Shown here one piece after another: positions 30,991 through 38,559 of a stretch of 64,000 nucleotides of DNA. Each line of letters begins with the position of its first letter. The first letter of the stretch is position 1. Source of the stretch: Bacillus sp. BHET2 (GTDB lineage: Bacteria > Bacillota > Bacilli > Bacillales > Bacillaceae_B); contig NZ_VCQN01000005.1 in NCBI RefSeq assembly GCF_005938125.1, positions 186,001 through 250,000 of the forward strand. Direction: 5' to 3'. The translations under genes were made by a program, and so were the position numbers. The notes beneath the pieces are model-generated. The model had not been told where the DNA came from. It was given only the letters and a program-made list of their open reading frames with translations, and did no database searches.

Positions 30991-32601
30991 TTACTCCTTC
31001 ATATGCACGTAAAAAGTCTTCCCGTCATACACATTCACGCTATCCAATCGCACTTTTTCATCATTTCTCCAATAAAAATCCTTATTTTCCGGAAAGCGCA
31101 GCACTTCATCATCCCGTTTCGCAACCATCACAGGATTCTTCGAGGTCCGTCCCTCAACGATTACCTTATATTCCTTACCACGAAAATAGGTCATCCCATC
31201 CCCATACCAGTCAACAAACTTCCCCGATGTTAATGAAAATCCCATATACTGAGAAATCACTTTGGGAATGTCAGTATTGTCAATCAACCCAACCGGCTTA
31301 TCCGGTCCATATGCATATAAAAAGACGTCTTCGCCGGTGTGGCCGTGGGTGGTGAAGCCTAATTTGGCACGTTTCGTCATCAGCTTGACCATGATATTTT
31401 CCAGATCCTCATGAGTTTTTGCATCTTCCAGGGCAGAAGATTCTTTTTCACTCAGATCCCCCAACCCATAGTTTGAAAGGACCTCTTTTAAATTGGAACG
31501 ATCCTTCTTCAGTTGAGAAACGGCCCCTTTTACGGTCAGCTCGGCTTTCTTCAAAGGTTCAACAAACTTCCCGGCAGGTAGACGTTTATAATCACCATTC
31601 GTTCCTTGATTCCCAAGCGTCAATCCACTATTCCCATGATCCGTCACGGCCACGACCATTGTATTCCCGTCTTTACGGGCAAAATCAAGGGCTTCACCGA
31701 CTGCATCATCAAAGCTCAATACCTCGCTGATCATTCCAACCGGATCATTTTTATGAGCGGCCCAGTCCACCTTGCTGCCTTCGACCATGAGGAAGAACCC
31801 TTTATCACCTTTGGATAATCGGCCAAGTGCCATACGAGTCATCTCTGCTAAGGAAGGCTCATTAGGCTTTAATTTCGTCCGATCCAGTTCATAGGAAATA
31901 TCTTCGTCTGCGAATGCGCCCCAAAGTTTAGCGGAACCGGAACTGTTTAGAAGTCCGTCCCTATTCAAAACCAAATCATACTCGGCTGAGTTCAGGGTTT
32001 TTACTAAGTTCTCGCCATCTTCCCGACTGACTTGTTTCGTTTTGAGCATGCCGTCGTCGTTTTTTATGTGGTGTTTAGATTGGGGTTTTAGCCATGCAGC
32101 ACCTCCACCTAAAACCACATCTAGACCTTGGTACACTTGTTGCTCACCGATATCCCCGAATTCATCCCGGTTCAGGACATGAGACGTGAACGCAGCCGGT
32201 GTGGCGTGCTGGACAGGGGAGGTGGATACGATGCCAGTCTTATAGCCTGATAATTTGGCACCTTCAAGGACCGTTAATACAGGACGGCCATCCCGGTTCA
32301 TTCCGATGTAATCAGCCTTCGTCTTCATACCGGTTGCCATGGCAGACCCTGCGGCAGCCGAATCAGTGATCGCTGAGTGAGCGGAATAGGTACGGACCCC
32401 GCCTACCAGGATCTTGTCTAATTGAAGGTCCGTCCCTCGATACCAACGGGATAGGGTGAGGATGTCGGAGTTGGTACCATCCATGATGAGGAGGATGACG
32501 TTTTTGTTGGGTTGGGTTGCGGATAGAGCGGATTGTGGCAGAGAGAGGGTCACGAGGGTTAGGATGGTGGTTAGGGTGATGAATTTCTTGAGAGTATTCA
32601 T
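30991..32601 (-). CDS. Secreted alkaline phosphatase
   Basis: 536 residues from ATG 32601 behind AAAAGGAG. A Sec signal peptide (LKKFITLTTILTLVTLSLPQ, then SALSA) is present. The alkaline phosphatase fold is clear: metal ligand in ILLIMDGTNSD, nucleophile Ser in ITDSAAAGSAMATGMKTK, zinc ligands in VTDHGNSGL and FTTHGHTGED. It releases phosphate from external phosphomonoesters. Three repeat cores lie inside the gene on its own strand (31142, 31952, 32426), encoding EGRTS, NRDGLL and YRGTDLQ. Confidence 0.92.
   Translation of the reverse strand: MNTLKKFITLTTILTLVTLSLPQSALSATQPNKNVILLIMDGTNSDILTLSRWYRGTDLQLDKILVGGVRTYSAHSAITDSAAAGSAMATGMKTKADYIGMNRDGRPVLTVLEGAKLSGYKTGIVSTSPVQHATPAAFTSHVLNRDEFGDIGEQQVYQGLDVVLGGGAAWLKPQSKHHIKNDDGMLKTKQVSREDGENLVKTLNSAEYDLVLNRDGLLNSSGSAKLWGAFADEDISYELDRTKLKPNEPSLAEMTRMALGRLSKGDKGFFLMVEGSKVDWAAHKNDPVGMISEVLSFDDAVGEALDFARKDGNTMVVAVTDHGNSGLTLGNQGTNGDYKRLPAGKFVEPLKKAELTVKGAVSQLKKDRSNLKEVLSNYGLGDLSEKESSALEDAKTHEDLENIMVKLMTKRAKLGFTTHGHTGEDVFLYAYGPDKPVGLIDNTDIPKVISQYMGFSLTSGKFVDWYGDGMTYFRGKEYKVIVEGRTSKNPVMVAKRDDEVLRFPENKDFYWRNDEKVRLDSVNVYDGKTFYVHMKE
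31142..31155 (-). repeat. REP-like core copy inside the phosphatase gene (1)
   Basis: Perfect GAGGTCCGTCCCTC on plus. The gene strand reads GTT GAG GGA CGG ACC TCG, encoding VEGRTS. Confidence 0.85.
31952..31962 (-). repeat. REP-like core copy inside the phosphatase gene (2, one mismatch)
   Basis: The gene strand reads AGGGACGGACT, encoding NRDGLL. Confidence 0.6.
32426..32439 (-). repeat. REP-like core copy inside the phosphatase gene (3)
   Basis: The gene strand reads CGAGGGACGGACCT, encoding YRGTDLQ. Confidence 0.85.
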
Positions 32602-32677
32602 TGTGATAAACTCCTTTTCGATCGTGGTTAACCAATAGTATTTGTTTGAAGGAGAGGAGTATGTATTTTTCATAAAA

Positions 32678-32704
32678 AAAACCAGCTCTTCCGATAAGAG
32701 CTGG
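32678..32704 (-). terminator. Terminator of the HlyD-type gene
   Basis: CCAGCTCTT pairs with AAGAGCTGG around ATCGG, followed on the minus strand by TTTTTTT. Confidence 0.85.
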
Positions 32705-32711
32705 CCATCCA

Positions 32712-33947
32712 TTATTTTCGTTCTAGAATCCCCAACAACAAATTCTCCACTATCGTCGGAAGATCAAATTTTTTCAAATCTCTCAACTTTACTTTATCCC
32801 AATCAAGAGCAGTGATGAAAGCAGCCCCTTTTTGTAAAGCGGGGATCTCATCAGGATACACGATATAGTATTCTCCTGCTTTCACTCCGGACTTTATTTG
32901 TTGCTCTCCGTTTACGGCAAGCCCCGTTTCTACTTTGAGTTTTTCCACGGTGCCTTTTTCAGTAAGAACCCAAATATATTTGTGAGCGCCATCTTTTTCA
33001 ACGGCCGTTACAGGAACAACAAAAGCTCCCTTTACTTCTTCTGTGATGATGGATAAGAACACGTGGTGACCGGAAAGAAGCTTGTTATCGGGTTTTTGAA
33101 GCTTCACTTCTACCGGGTACATGCTATCAGTTTGGATATGTGGATTGTTTTTAGGGAGTGTAGCAACTTTTGTGACAATCCCTTTCTGTGTCTTCTTCTC
33201 AATATCCGACTGGACCGTTGCGTTCATGTTTTCATCTACTGTGATGATTTCTTTTTCCGTTAGATCTGTCGTGACGATGGTAGCCTGTGAGGCAATGGTG
33301 ATCAATGGATTATCGATGGTATGGGACAGGTCTTTGATGGTCCCATCCACACTGCTTTGCACGGTAAGAGTCGTTTCGTATGACTCAATATCGGATATTT
33401 GTCGCTCTAAATTGTCAATCTGACTTTCTAGGCGGTCGATTTCCAATTCTTTAGCGGCGATTTCTTTTTTTAGGTCATATTCTGATTGAAGGGCACTTGC
33501 GTCAATCGGAATCTCTTTTTCGTCGGTTGAGCTGGATGGAAGAGATGATTCCAATCGTTTCAAATCTGAAATATTGTCTTCGATACTATCGATTTCGTCT
33601 TCATATTGATCAACTTCTGATTGTAATACACTTTTTTGTTGAGTTTGATCGGTTACTTCGTATTCATAGAGCGGTGTTCCGGATTTGATTTGGTCCCCTT
33701 CTTTTACGAGGAACGTTTTAAAAGAACCGAATTCATCGTTGAAGTAGATGTAGCTCTCTTCTTCAGAAGCGACAACTCCTGCTTTCGGCAGCTCTTTCGC
33801 AAGATCCCCTTTAGTGACGGGCTCCCATTCTGAGATCCGGACTTCCCGGTCTACTTTACTGTTTGCTTTTTCAATGAGAAATGTATTAGCACCTATAAAA
33901 AGGAGCGACACAGTGAGGATAGTATTGAAAATGGTTCGTTTATGCAT
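32712..33947 (-). CDS. HlyD-family periplasmic-adaptor-like protein
   Basis: 411 residues: an N-terminal membrane anchor (IFNTILTVSLLFIGANTFLI), a split lipoyl/beta-barrel domain and a long coiled coil (about 105-195; repeated Leu/Ile/Glu heptads such as LESQIDNLERQISDIESY), then a beta-barrel (AFVVPVTAVEKDGAHKYIWV). In Gram-positives such proteins pair with ABC exporters of the MacB type, but no ABC transporter is adjacent; the only neighbour is the membrane protein at 33971. The substrate is unknown. Confidence 0.8.
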   Translation of the reverse strand: MHKRTIFNTILTVSLLFIGANTFLIEKANSKVDREVRISEWEPVTKGDLAKELPKAGVVASEEESYIYFNDEFGSFKTFLVKEGDQIKSGTPLYEYEVTDQTQQKSVLQSEVDQYEDEIDSIEDNISDLKRLESSLPSSSTDEKEIPIDASALQSEYDLKKEIAAKELEIDRLESQIDNLERQISDIESYETTLTVQSSVDGTIKDLSHTIDNPLITIASQATIVTTDLTEKEIITVDENMNATVQSDIEKKTQKGIVTKVATLPKNNPHIQTDSMYPVEVKLQKPDNKLLSGHHVFLSIITEEVKGAFVVPVTAVEKDGAHKYIWVLTEKGTVEKLKVETGLAVNGEQQIKSGVKAGEYYIVYPDEIPALQKGAAFITALDWDKVKLRDLKKFDLPTIVENLLLGILERK

Positions 33948-33970
33948 GTTTGTTCACAGCCTTTTCACGT

Positions 33971-34636
33971 TTAGAGTAGAGTTGAAATACTTAGATTGGC
34001 CAATAATGCATGTAGAGCCCAGATGAAAAGATTAGTCAGAAGAATCACTAGCCAGATAATCCAATTTTTCTGATTGGTTAAACGCTTGATCCCTTTATAT
34101 TGAATAAAGAATACCCAAACCTTGAAAAGAGTGAAGCTTCCCAGTAAATAAATAATATATGTATTAGAAGTAAGGTATTGGGCTATAACTCCCAACGATA
34201 GTGGGGAAGAGTACCATTCAAGCGAGAAAAAGAGTGATAGCGGTACATAGGTAAGCTGTTCAAATAACAAAATCAGTAATACTAAGCCCTGTGCCATAAC
34301 AAGTTTTCGGTATTCACCTTCATCAGAAATGGTCCAAAAAATGAGTGAACAGAAAAAGAGAATGATAGCTGCATAAAGCAGTCCAGATAGTATTCTGCCT
34401 AAGAAGAACAGGAATTTTTCCAATTCATACGTAATTGGTGAAAGATTAGTCAATTCTTTAGATAAAGGATCCATTCCAATCCCAAAAGAAGATATGAGAC
34501 CAAATACAAAAATGGATAGTAACATAAGGTGAAAAACCTTTTTTCTATATCCCTTAAATTCTTCTATTTCTCTAAGTTGATAAAAGAAGAGTGATGGTTT
34601 CGTTAACCCTCTGAAAAGTCTGACTTCTTTATGCAT
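33971..34636 (-). CDS. Yip1-type multi-pass membrane protein
   Basis: 221 residues from ATG 34636 behind GGGGGACT; an ATG at 34669 is possible but lacks a ribosome site. It has five or six transmembrane helices and an N-terminal segment HKEVRLFRGLTKPSLFFYQL. The pattern resembles Yip1-domain proteins that accompany HlyD-type proteins in Bacillus. It is upstream of, and likely cotranscribed with, the HlyD-type gene (23-bp gap). Function unknown. Confidence 0.65.
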   Translation of the reverse strand: MHKEVRLFRGLTKPSLFFYQLREIEEFKGYRKKVFHLMLLSIFVFGLISSFGIGMDPLSKELTNLSPITYELEKFLFFLGRILSGLLYAAIILFFCSLIFWTISDEGEYRKLVMAQGLVLLILLFEQLTYVPLSLFFSLEWYSSPLSLGVIAQYLTSNTYIIYLLGSFTLFKVWVFFIQYKGIKRLTNQKNWIIWLVILLTNLFIWALHALLANLSISTLL

Positions 34637-34728
34637 AAAATGTAGTCCCCCAGCCCGAATAGATTCCATCTTCTATTCTATCGGAATTTATCAAACTTTT
34701 CCATAAATTGTAGAATGATATTTGAACT

Positions 34729-34757
34729 AAAAAAAGCGTCGAATGGACGCTTTTTTT
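34729..34757. terminator. Bidirectional terminator
   Basis: AAAAAAAGCGTC pairs with GACGCTTTTTTT around GAATG. It ends the minus-strand small membrane gene that stops at 34757. Confidence 0.9.
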
Positions 34758-34885
34758 TACATTTGGTACGTGAGAATTGTTGTACCAGCAACAAGGATGA
34801 TAGTAAATACAAATAATCCTGCATACATCAACTTTTTCTTTGTTTTCTTTCTGATATACATTTCTTCTGGGGTTAAAAACGACAA
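34757..34885 (-). CDS. Riboswitch-controlled single-pass membrane peptide, 42 residues
   Basis: The frame opens at ATG 34891 (44 residues), but that codon touches the GGGAGGG ribosome site; TTG 34885 has ideal spacing, giving 42 residues. Sequence: SFLTPEEMYIRKKTKKKLMY at the cytoplasmic end, then one transmembrane helix AGLFVFTIILVAGTTILTYQ. Unrecognised. It is directly downstream of a c-di-GMP aptamer and followed at once by a terminator, so it is a monocistronic c-di-GMP-regulated gene, possibly a motility or envelope effector. Confidence 0.7.
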   Translation of the reverse strand: MSFLTPEEMYIRKKTKKKLMYAGLFVFTIILVAGTTILTYQM

Positions 34886-34904
34886 GTACATTCCCTCCCG
34901 GTTT

Positions 34905-34985
34905 GGTAGCTGGCTGGCATGGTTAGCCCCTATAGCTTTGCGCCATCACCTTTCGATGATTTTGCCATTATTCAGAACCCTACTT
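34905..34985 (-). ncRNA. Class I cyclic di-GMP riboswitch (GEMM-I), second copy
   Basis: On the minus strand, in order: GGCAAAA (34960-34966), hairpin ATCATCGAAAGGTGAT with a GAAA tetraloop (34945-34960), GGCGCAAAG (34936-34944), a short P3 with TAGGGGCTAA, and ATGCCAGCCAGCTACC (34905-34920). P1 can close by GGGTT with AAACC. The ribosome site GGGAGGG follows 5 nt after the aptamer, so translation control is likely. Confidence 0.9.
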
Positions 34986-34990
34986 CTAGT

Positions 34991-34998
34991 ATATCGAC
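34991..34998 (-). promoter_or_regulatory. SigD-like -10 element
   Basis: GTCGATAT on the minus strand differs from the SigD -10 (GCCGATAT) at one position and lies directly upstream of the aptamer. The -35 is poor (TTAT rather than TAAA at 15 bp). It also contains TATACT, usable by SigA. Confidence 0.4.
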
Positions 34999-35172
34999 AA
35001 ATTCCTGCAAACGATAATAGGTAATTACTCCTTGTTTATTGGAAGAATTTTAAAATACTCTATCTAAGAGTGTCTTTTTTTGGTATTATATCTAGTAATT
35101 GATGTTTGAATTATAGTCTAATAGTGTAATAAAGTGGTATAAACTGTTTTATATTGTAGGAGGTTGTCTTTT

Positions 35173-35334
35173 TTGAAAGGAAATATGAACAACAATCAAC
35201 ACATGCTTACCCTGATCCAAAAAGCGTTCGACAAAGGTCAACAAGGAAACATGGACACCGACAAAATGATCCACTGGCTGAAACAAGAACTTCAATCAGA
35301 ATATACAATAGATCATAACCAAAAAGCGCTCTAG
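35173..35334 (+). CDS. Small hypothetical protein, 53 residues
   Basis: TTG 35173 lies 9 nt after a perfect AGGAGG (35158-35163); an internal ATG at 35185 is weaker. The protein is hydrophilic and helical: MLTLIQKAFDKGQQGNMDTD, then KMIHWLKQEL. I do not recognise it. A hairpin terminator overlaps its stop. Confidence 0.55.
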   Translation: MKGNMNNNQHMLTLIQKAFDKGQQGNMDTDKMIHWLKQELQSEYTIDHNQKAL

Positions 35335-35367
35335 ACCCCAATACTGGGAATCTAGGCGCTTTTTTTG
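35321..35367 (+). terminator. Terminator overlapping the 53-residue gene
   Basis: AAAAGCGCTCTAGA pairs imperfectly with TCTAGGCGCTTTT around a CCC/GGG-capped loop, followed by TTT. Confidence 0.85.
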
Positions 35368-35368
35368 T

Positions 35369-35457
35369 GAGGGACGGACCTCATTTTCAAGGGGGATTAC
35401 TAACCGAAACTCCGGTTTAATAAGGTTTACGCTCCTTTTTAGTAGGTCCGTCCCTCC
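35369..35457. repeat. REP-like inverted pair, 89 bp
   Basis: GAGGGACGGACCTC (35369-35382) and AGGTCCGTCCCTCC (35444-35457) flank 61 bp that contain a smaller ACTCCGGTTT-type palindrome. Placed directly after a terminator between convergent genes. Confidence 0.85.
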
Positions 35458-35483
35458 ATGATTAATAGTCCCTTCCAAATGAT

Positions 35484-35906
35484 TTACCAATCCTTCATCG
35501 TGTGGTAGAGGTGATTGACGTGGGTGATGAATTTTTCTTTGCGTTTTTCTGTGAAGTAGGAGAGGGAGGAAAGGGTTCGTTTGAATTTAGGGTGCTCTTG
35601 AAGGATCTTCAAGATTTCTTCATTTTCTTGGTCCTCGAAGCTTTCTCTTAGAATCATGGGGCGTTGGGTTTGTGCAGAGCCGGAACTTTCCTCTCCGTAC
35701 ATAATCCTGTTCAGTTCATTGGTTGGGATTTTATATACTTCTTTGAAGGTGCGGAGCATTTTATAGGGGATGTCCCTTGTGCCATTTTCATAGTTTGATA
35801 ACGTGCTCTGGTTGATATTCAAGCGAAGGCCGGCTTCTCGTTGACTTAGTTCTAAAATATCATTGCGATAATGTTTTAACTCTACATGTAACTCCATTGT
35901 TTTCAC
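35484..35906 (-). CDS. XRE-family helix-turn-helix regulator
   Basis: 140 residues from GTG 35906 (AAAGGATAG upstream). The HTH is LSQREAGLRLNINQSTLSNYENGTRD (about 19-44). The C-terminal part is an unrecognised helical domain (LKILQEHPKFKRTLSSLSYF). Similar to small phage or competence-type XRE proteins; the target is not visible. Confidence 0.7.
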   Translation of the reverse strand: MKTMELHVELKHYRNDILELSQREAGLRLNINQSTLSNYENGTRDIPYKMLRTFKEVYKIPTNELNRIMYGEESSGSAQTQRPMILRESFEDQENEEILKILQEHPKFKRTLSSLSYFTEKRKEKFITHVNHLYHTMKDW

Positions 35907-36063
35907 CGACTATCCTTTTTTTCTTCAAGATAAAGGTTTTATATAAGAGGAATCGGAAATTACACGATTTGAAATGCAATTCTCGATGACGAATATAAAA
36001 ATTTTGGAAAAAGTATACATATTTTACATAAAAAGTATTAAAATGAAAGTATCATTGTGATTT

Positions 36064-36070
36064 TGTCGAA
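36064..36070 (+). promoter_or_regulatory. Possible Spo0A box
   Basis: TGTCGAA, 24 bp before the start of the 57-residue gene. Identical boxes lie at 36371 and 37058 ahead of the next two genes. Confidence 0.35.
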
Positions 36071-36093
36071 TAGGAGGTAAAGGTGGAGATAGA

Positions 36094-36267
36094 ATGGGAG
36101 AACAGAGCAAGGGGAGTAAAGGGAGTGTCATAAGTAGAAAAGCGACGCCAAAAATCAGATGGATTCGTTTGAACTCAAATTCAAACCTAGTATTCAGCAC
36201 CAGCGATTCCCGAAAACAACGTATCCTATACTACTCTCAAAAAGGCTTCACCAAAGATGATAGATAA
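36094..36267 (+). CDS. Small basic hypothetical protein, 57 residues
   Basis: ATG 36094 follows AGGTGGAG with good spacing. The sequence is Ser/Lys/Arg-rich (MGEQSKGSKGSVISRKATPK) with a C-terminal LYYSQKGFTKDDR. Unrecognised; the composition would suit a spore or nucleic-acid-binding protein, but this is speculation. Confidence 0.4.
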   Translation: MGEQSKGSKGSVISRKATPKIRWIRLNSNSNLVFSTSDSRKQRILYYSQKGFTKDDR

Positions 36268-36278
36268 CAATTAAAGTG

Positions 36279-36343
36279 GAGGGACGGACCTCTAACCGGT
36301 GGATTTAAACTCAAATATATAGATGAAATCAGGTCCGTCCCTC
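36279..36343. repeat. REP-like inverted pair, 65 bp, next to the RAYT gene
   Basis: GAGGGACGGACCTCT (36279-36293) and AGGTCCGTCCCTC (36331-36343) flank 37 bp. It begins 11 bp after the preceding stop codon and ends 84 bp before the transposase start. This is the physical link between the repeat family and a REP-associated tyrosine transposase. Confidence 0.9.
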
Positions 36344-36426
36344 ACAAAAAAAGAGGATTTTCGGTAGTTGTGTCGAATAGATGTAGGGGTAAGGAATTTC
36401 ATTTTGCTAAGAAGAGGAGTGATGTT

Positions 36427-36989
36427 ATGGGACGAACACCTCGGAATTGGGTTCCGGGTTCAACTTACCATGTGACAGCGAGAGGGAACAGAAAGCAGGA
36501 TCTGTTCCATCAAAGAGAGGATCGCAAGAAATATTTATTGTATCTGCAGGAGACGAAAGATAAGTATCCCTTTACCATCCACGCATACTGTTTAATGCCC
36601 AACCACATCATCTACTAATCGAAACCCATGATATCCCACTCCAAAAAATCATCCGAATCCTTCATACCCGTTACGCCGTTTATTTCAATAAAAAATATGA
36701 TTATGTCGGACATGTTTTCCAAGGAAGATATGGATCTACTATAATTGATACTCCATCGTACTTTATTAAGGCCAGCAGGTATATCCATCAAAATCCTGCG
36801 GAAGGCAACCTCACCGTTCATCCCGAGGACTACCCCTGGAGCAGTTATTCCTTTTACATCCATTCAATTGATAACCCCCTTCTTTCAAAAGAACGTACTC
36901 TGAATTATTTTCCTGCGCCACAGGTCAATCTTTATAAGAAGTTTGTTGAAAAAGAAGGAGAGACGGTACTCCAAAAAAAAGAAGATTGA
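36427..36989 (+). pseudogene. REP-associated tyrosine transposase (RAYT, Y1/HUH), frameshifted
   Basis: ATG 36427 follows AAGAGGAG. The reading begins MGRTPRNWVPGSTYHVTARG, typical of Y1 transposases, and reaches the HUH motif as CLMPNH. There one C is missing after 36609 (ATC-AT instead of ATC-CAT), which stops the frame at 36618. Restoring it gives MPNHIHLLIET and a continuous frame to 36989 (about 187 residues). That frame includes GHVFQGRYGS, the catalytic Tyr motif SRYIHQNPAEG and DYPWSSY. All key residues are intact apart from the 1-nt deletion, so it is a very recent pseudogene, a sequencing error or a frameshift-controlled gene. Confidence 0.9.
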
Positions 36990-37110
36990 GGAAAATGGAA
37001 TTAAAATGATAGAAAAATAGAATTATTTGGAAAATATTAGAGGAATTTAGATATTCATGTCGAAATTCATATCGTGTAGTACAAAATTCCTATTTCTAGG
37101 AGGGAGAAAC

Positions 37111-37596
37111 ATGAGAAAAGAGTTTATATTGGTATTTGAAGATCTTCACGTTTCAAAGAGGAGTATCAAAAAATCGAGAAAGCATTTAGTCGTATTTCAA
37201 GGTCAGCATTATTACGATAAGTTAGTCGTCGTGAATCGACCACCGGGATTTTCCCATGCCCTGGAAAGCATCATGTACTCGGATAAAATACTTGAAACAG
37301 TTGGTTTTACCACGTTGTTTGCTGTTCCCATTGATCGAAATCATTCCATCCCATTTAAGTTCGTCCGGATCGATAACAGTGCTCCGAGGGATTGTAAAGT
37401 GGTGCTTGAGAAACGGGATGGTACAGAGCAATTGAATATCCGCCCACTGTATCCAATGGATGGCCCCCTTTCTCAAGAGGACAAGCACGACATTTTATCC
37501 TATCTTGGTTTGAAACAATGTGATGAAGGATCCGTCACATACCTGTTGAACGACCCGCGAGTGTTTAAAGGAAAAGGTAAAAAACAAGAAGAGTAA
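37111..37596 (+). CDS. Hypothetical protein, 161 residues
   Basis: From ATG 37111 behind CTAGGAGGGAG. Soluble, mixed alpha/beta, with a basic N-terminal region (VSKRSIKKSRKHLVVFQGQH) and the Lys-rich tail FKGKGKKQEE. No recognised domain. A possible Spo0A box TGTCGAA lies at 37058-37064. Confidence 0.6.
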   Translation: MRKEFILVFEDLHVSKRSIKKSRKHLVVFQGQHYYDKLVVVNRPPGFSHALESIMYSDKILETVGFTTLFAVPIDRNHSIPFKFVRIDNSAPRDCKVVLEKRDGTEQLNIRPLYPMDGPLSQEDKHDILSYLGLKQCDEGSVTYLLNDPRVFKGKGKKQEE

Positions 37597-37641
37597 AGGA
37601 GGAATGAGGCGAACCTAATCCGAATAGGTACGTCTTTTTTT

Positions 37642-37654
37642 GAGGGACGGACCT
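37642..37654 (+). repeat. REP-like core copy
   Basis: GAGGGACGGACCT preceded by TTTTTTT, downstream of the 161-residue gene. No partner within 150 bp. Confidence 0.8.
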
Positions 37655-37748
37655 TCCTTCGCTTTATCCCATCTTCAATTCCCTCCAAAAACCCTTTACC
37701 ACGCTACCAAACTACCTCTCTAAGTTTCTAAAATCACCACTATTTTCG

Positions 37749-37777
37749 TTGACCTCTTCTGAATCAGACCATACAAT
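37749..37777 (+). promoter_or_regulatory. SigA promoter of the hut operon
   Basis: TTGACC (37749-37754), a 17-bp spacer, and TACAAT (37772-37777), 51 bp before the hutP start. Confidence 0.7.
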
Positions 37778-37828
37778 ATAAGTAGTTATTAGTATTTTTA
37801 GAATTTTCATGTAAGGTGCGAATGCCAC

Positions 37829-38275
37829 TTGGATAAGACAGCTCATACTCGTATCGGAAAGAATGCCATGCTTCTCCTCCTCATAGATCGAGAGGAAGAA
37901 GAGTGGAACCTGCATTTCAATGAATTAAATTGGAGTTATTGCACAGGGAAAATCGGTTCCATGGACAGTCAGAAAATCGTGGCTGCGATCGAAACGGCAG
38001 CGAAGCGGAGTGATCTGGTCCGGGAAGATTTGTACCGGGAGATGCATGCCTTGTATCACGCCATCATGGAAGCGTTGACGGGGGTCACACGTGGACATAC
38101 ACAACTAGGTGAGGTCCTGCGAACAGTGGGATTGCGCTTTTCGGTTGTCAGAGGCACTCCATATGCAAGTGATGAAGAAGGCGAATGGATTGCCGTCGCG
38201 TTATACGGGACGATTGGTGCGCCAATTAAAGGATTAGAGCACGAGACGATCGGACTTGGAATTAATCATATTTAA
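37829..38275 (+). CDS. hutP: Hut operon antiterminator HutP
   Basis: 148 residues from TTG 37829. It is an RNA-binding protein that, with histidine and Mg2+, binds NAG-rich RNA in the leader and prevents termination ahead of hutH. Conserved HutP blocks are present: [51 protein letters not shown], and the C-terminal [20 protein letters not shown] and GINHI, including metal/His-site residues HALYH. It is first in the hutPHUIG order. Confidence 0.95.
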   Translation: MDKTAHTRIGKNAMLLLLIDREEEEWNLHFNELNWSYCTGKIGSMDSQKIVAAIETAAKRSDLVREDLYREMHALYHAIMEALTGVTRGHTQLGEVLRTVGLRFSVVRGTPYASDEEGEWIAVALYGTIGAPIKGLEHETIGLGINHI

Positions 38276-38354
38276 ATAGTGAGAGCCTATAGATATTAGT
38301 TGAAAGGGGGCTCGACCAATGGCAGAAGTCTGTCTTTGGTCGAGCCTCCTTTTT
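38274..38354 (+). promoter_or_regulatory. HutP-responsive attenuator (terminator/antiterminator)
   Basis: A strong hairpin pairs AAAGGGGGCTCGACCAA (38303-38319) with TTGGTCGAGCCTCCTTTT (38336-38353) and ends in TTTTT. Three TAG triplets (near 38275, 38290 and 38297) lie at and just upstream of the 5' arm and fit HutP recognition of spaced NAG triplets. It sits between hutP and hutH, as in B. subtilis. Confidence 0.85.
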
Positions 38355-38379
38355 GTGTGGGTTGGATGTACCTTGGGGC

Positions 38380-38516
38380 GAGGGACCGGGAAGTTTGGAG
38401 ATCCGTCCCAGAGCGGTTTAAAGCGTTAAAGAATCAAAACCTAACCACAGCGGGATTTGAGGAAGGAACATCAGGAAATTCATAGTGAAAAAGGCAGTTT
38501 CCAGAGGTCCGTCCCT
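38380..38516. repeat. REP-like copies in the hut leader
   Basis: A good core AGGTCCGTCCCT at 38505-38516, and an apparently decayed pair GAGGGACCGG (38380-38389) / AGATCCGTCCC (38400-38409). They lie downstream of the attenuator and upstream of hutH, so they are transcribed with the operon. Confidence 0.6.
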
Positions 38517-38559
38517 AAATGATTAAAGAAGTTTTTATAAAATTGAAGAGGTGATTAGT

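Noticed and set aside
38300..38485. 61-residue plus-strand frame in the hut leader
   Set aside because: It overlaps the HutP attenuator hairpin and has no independent features.
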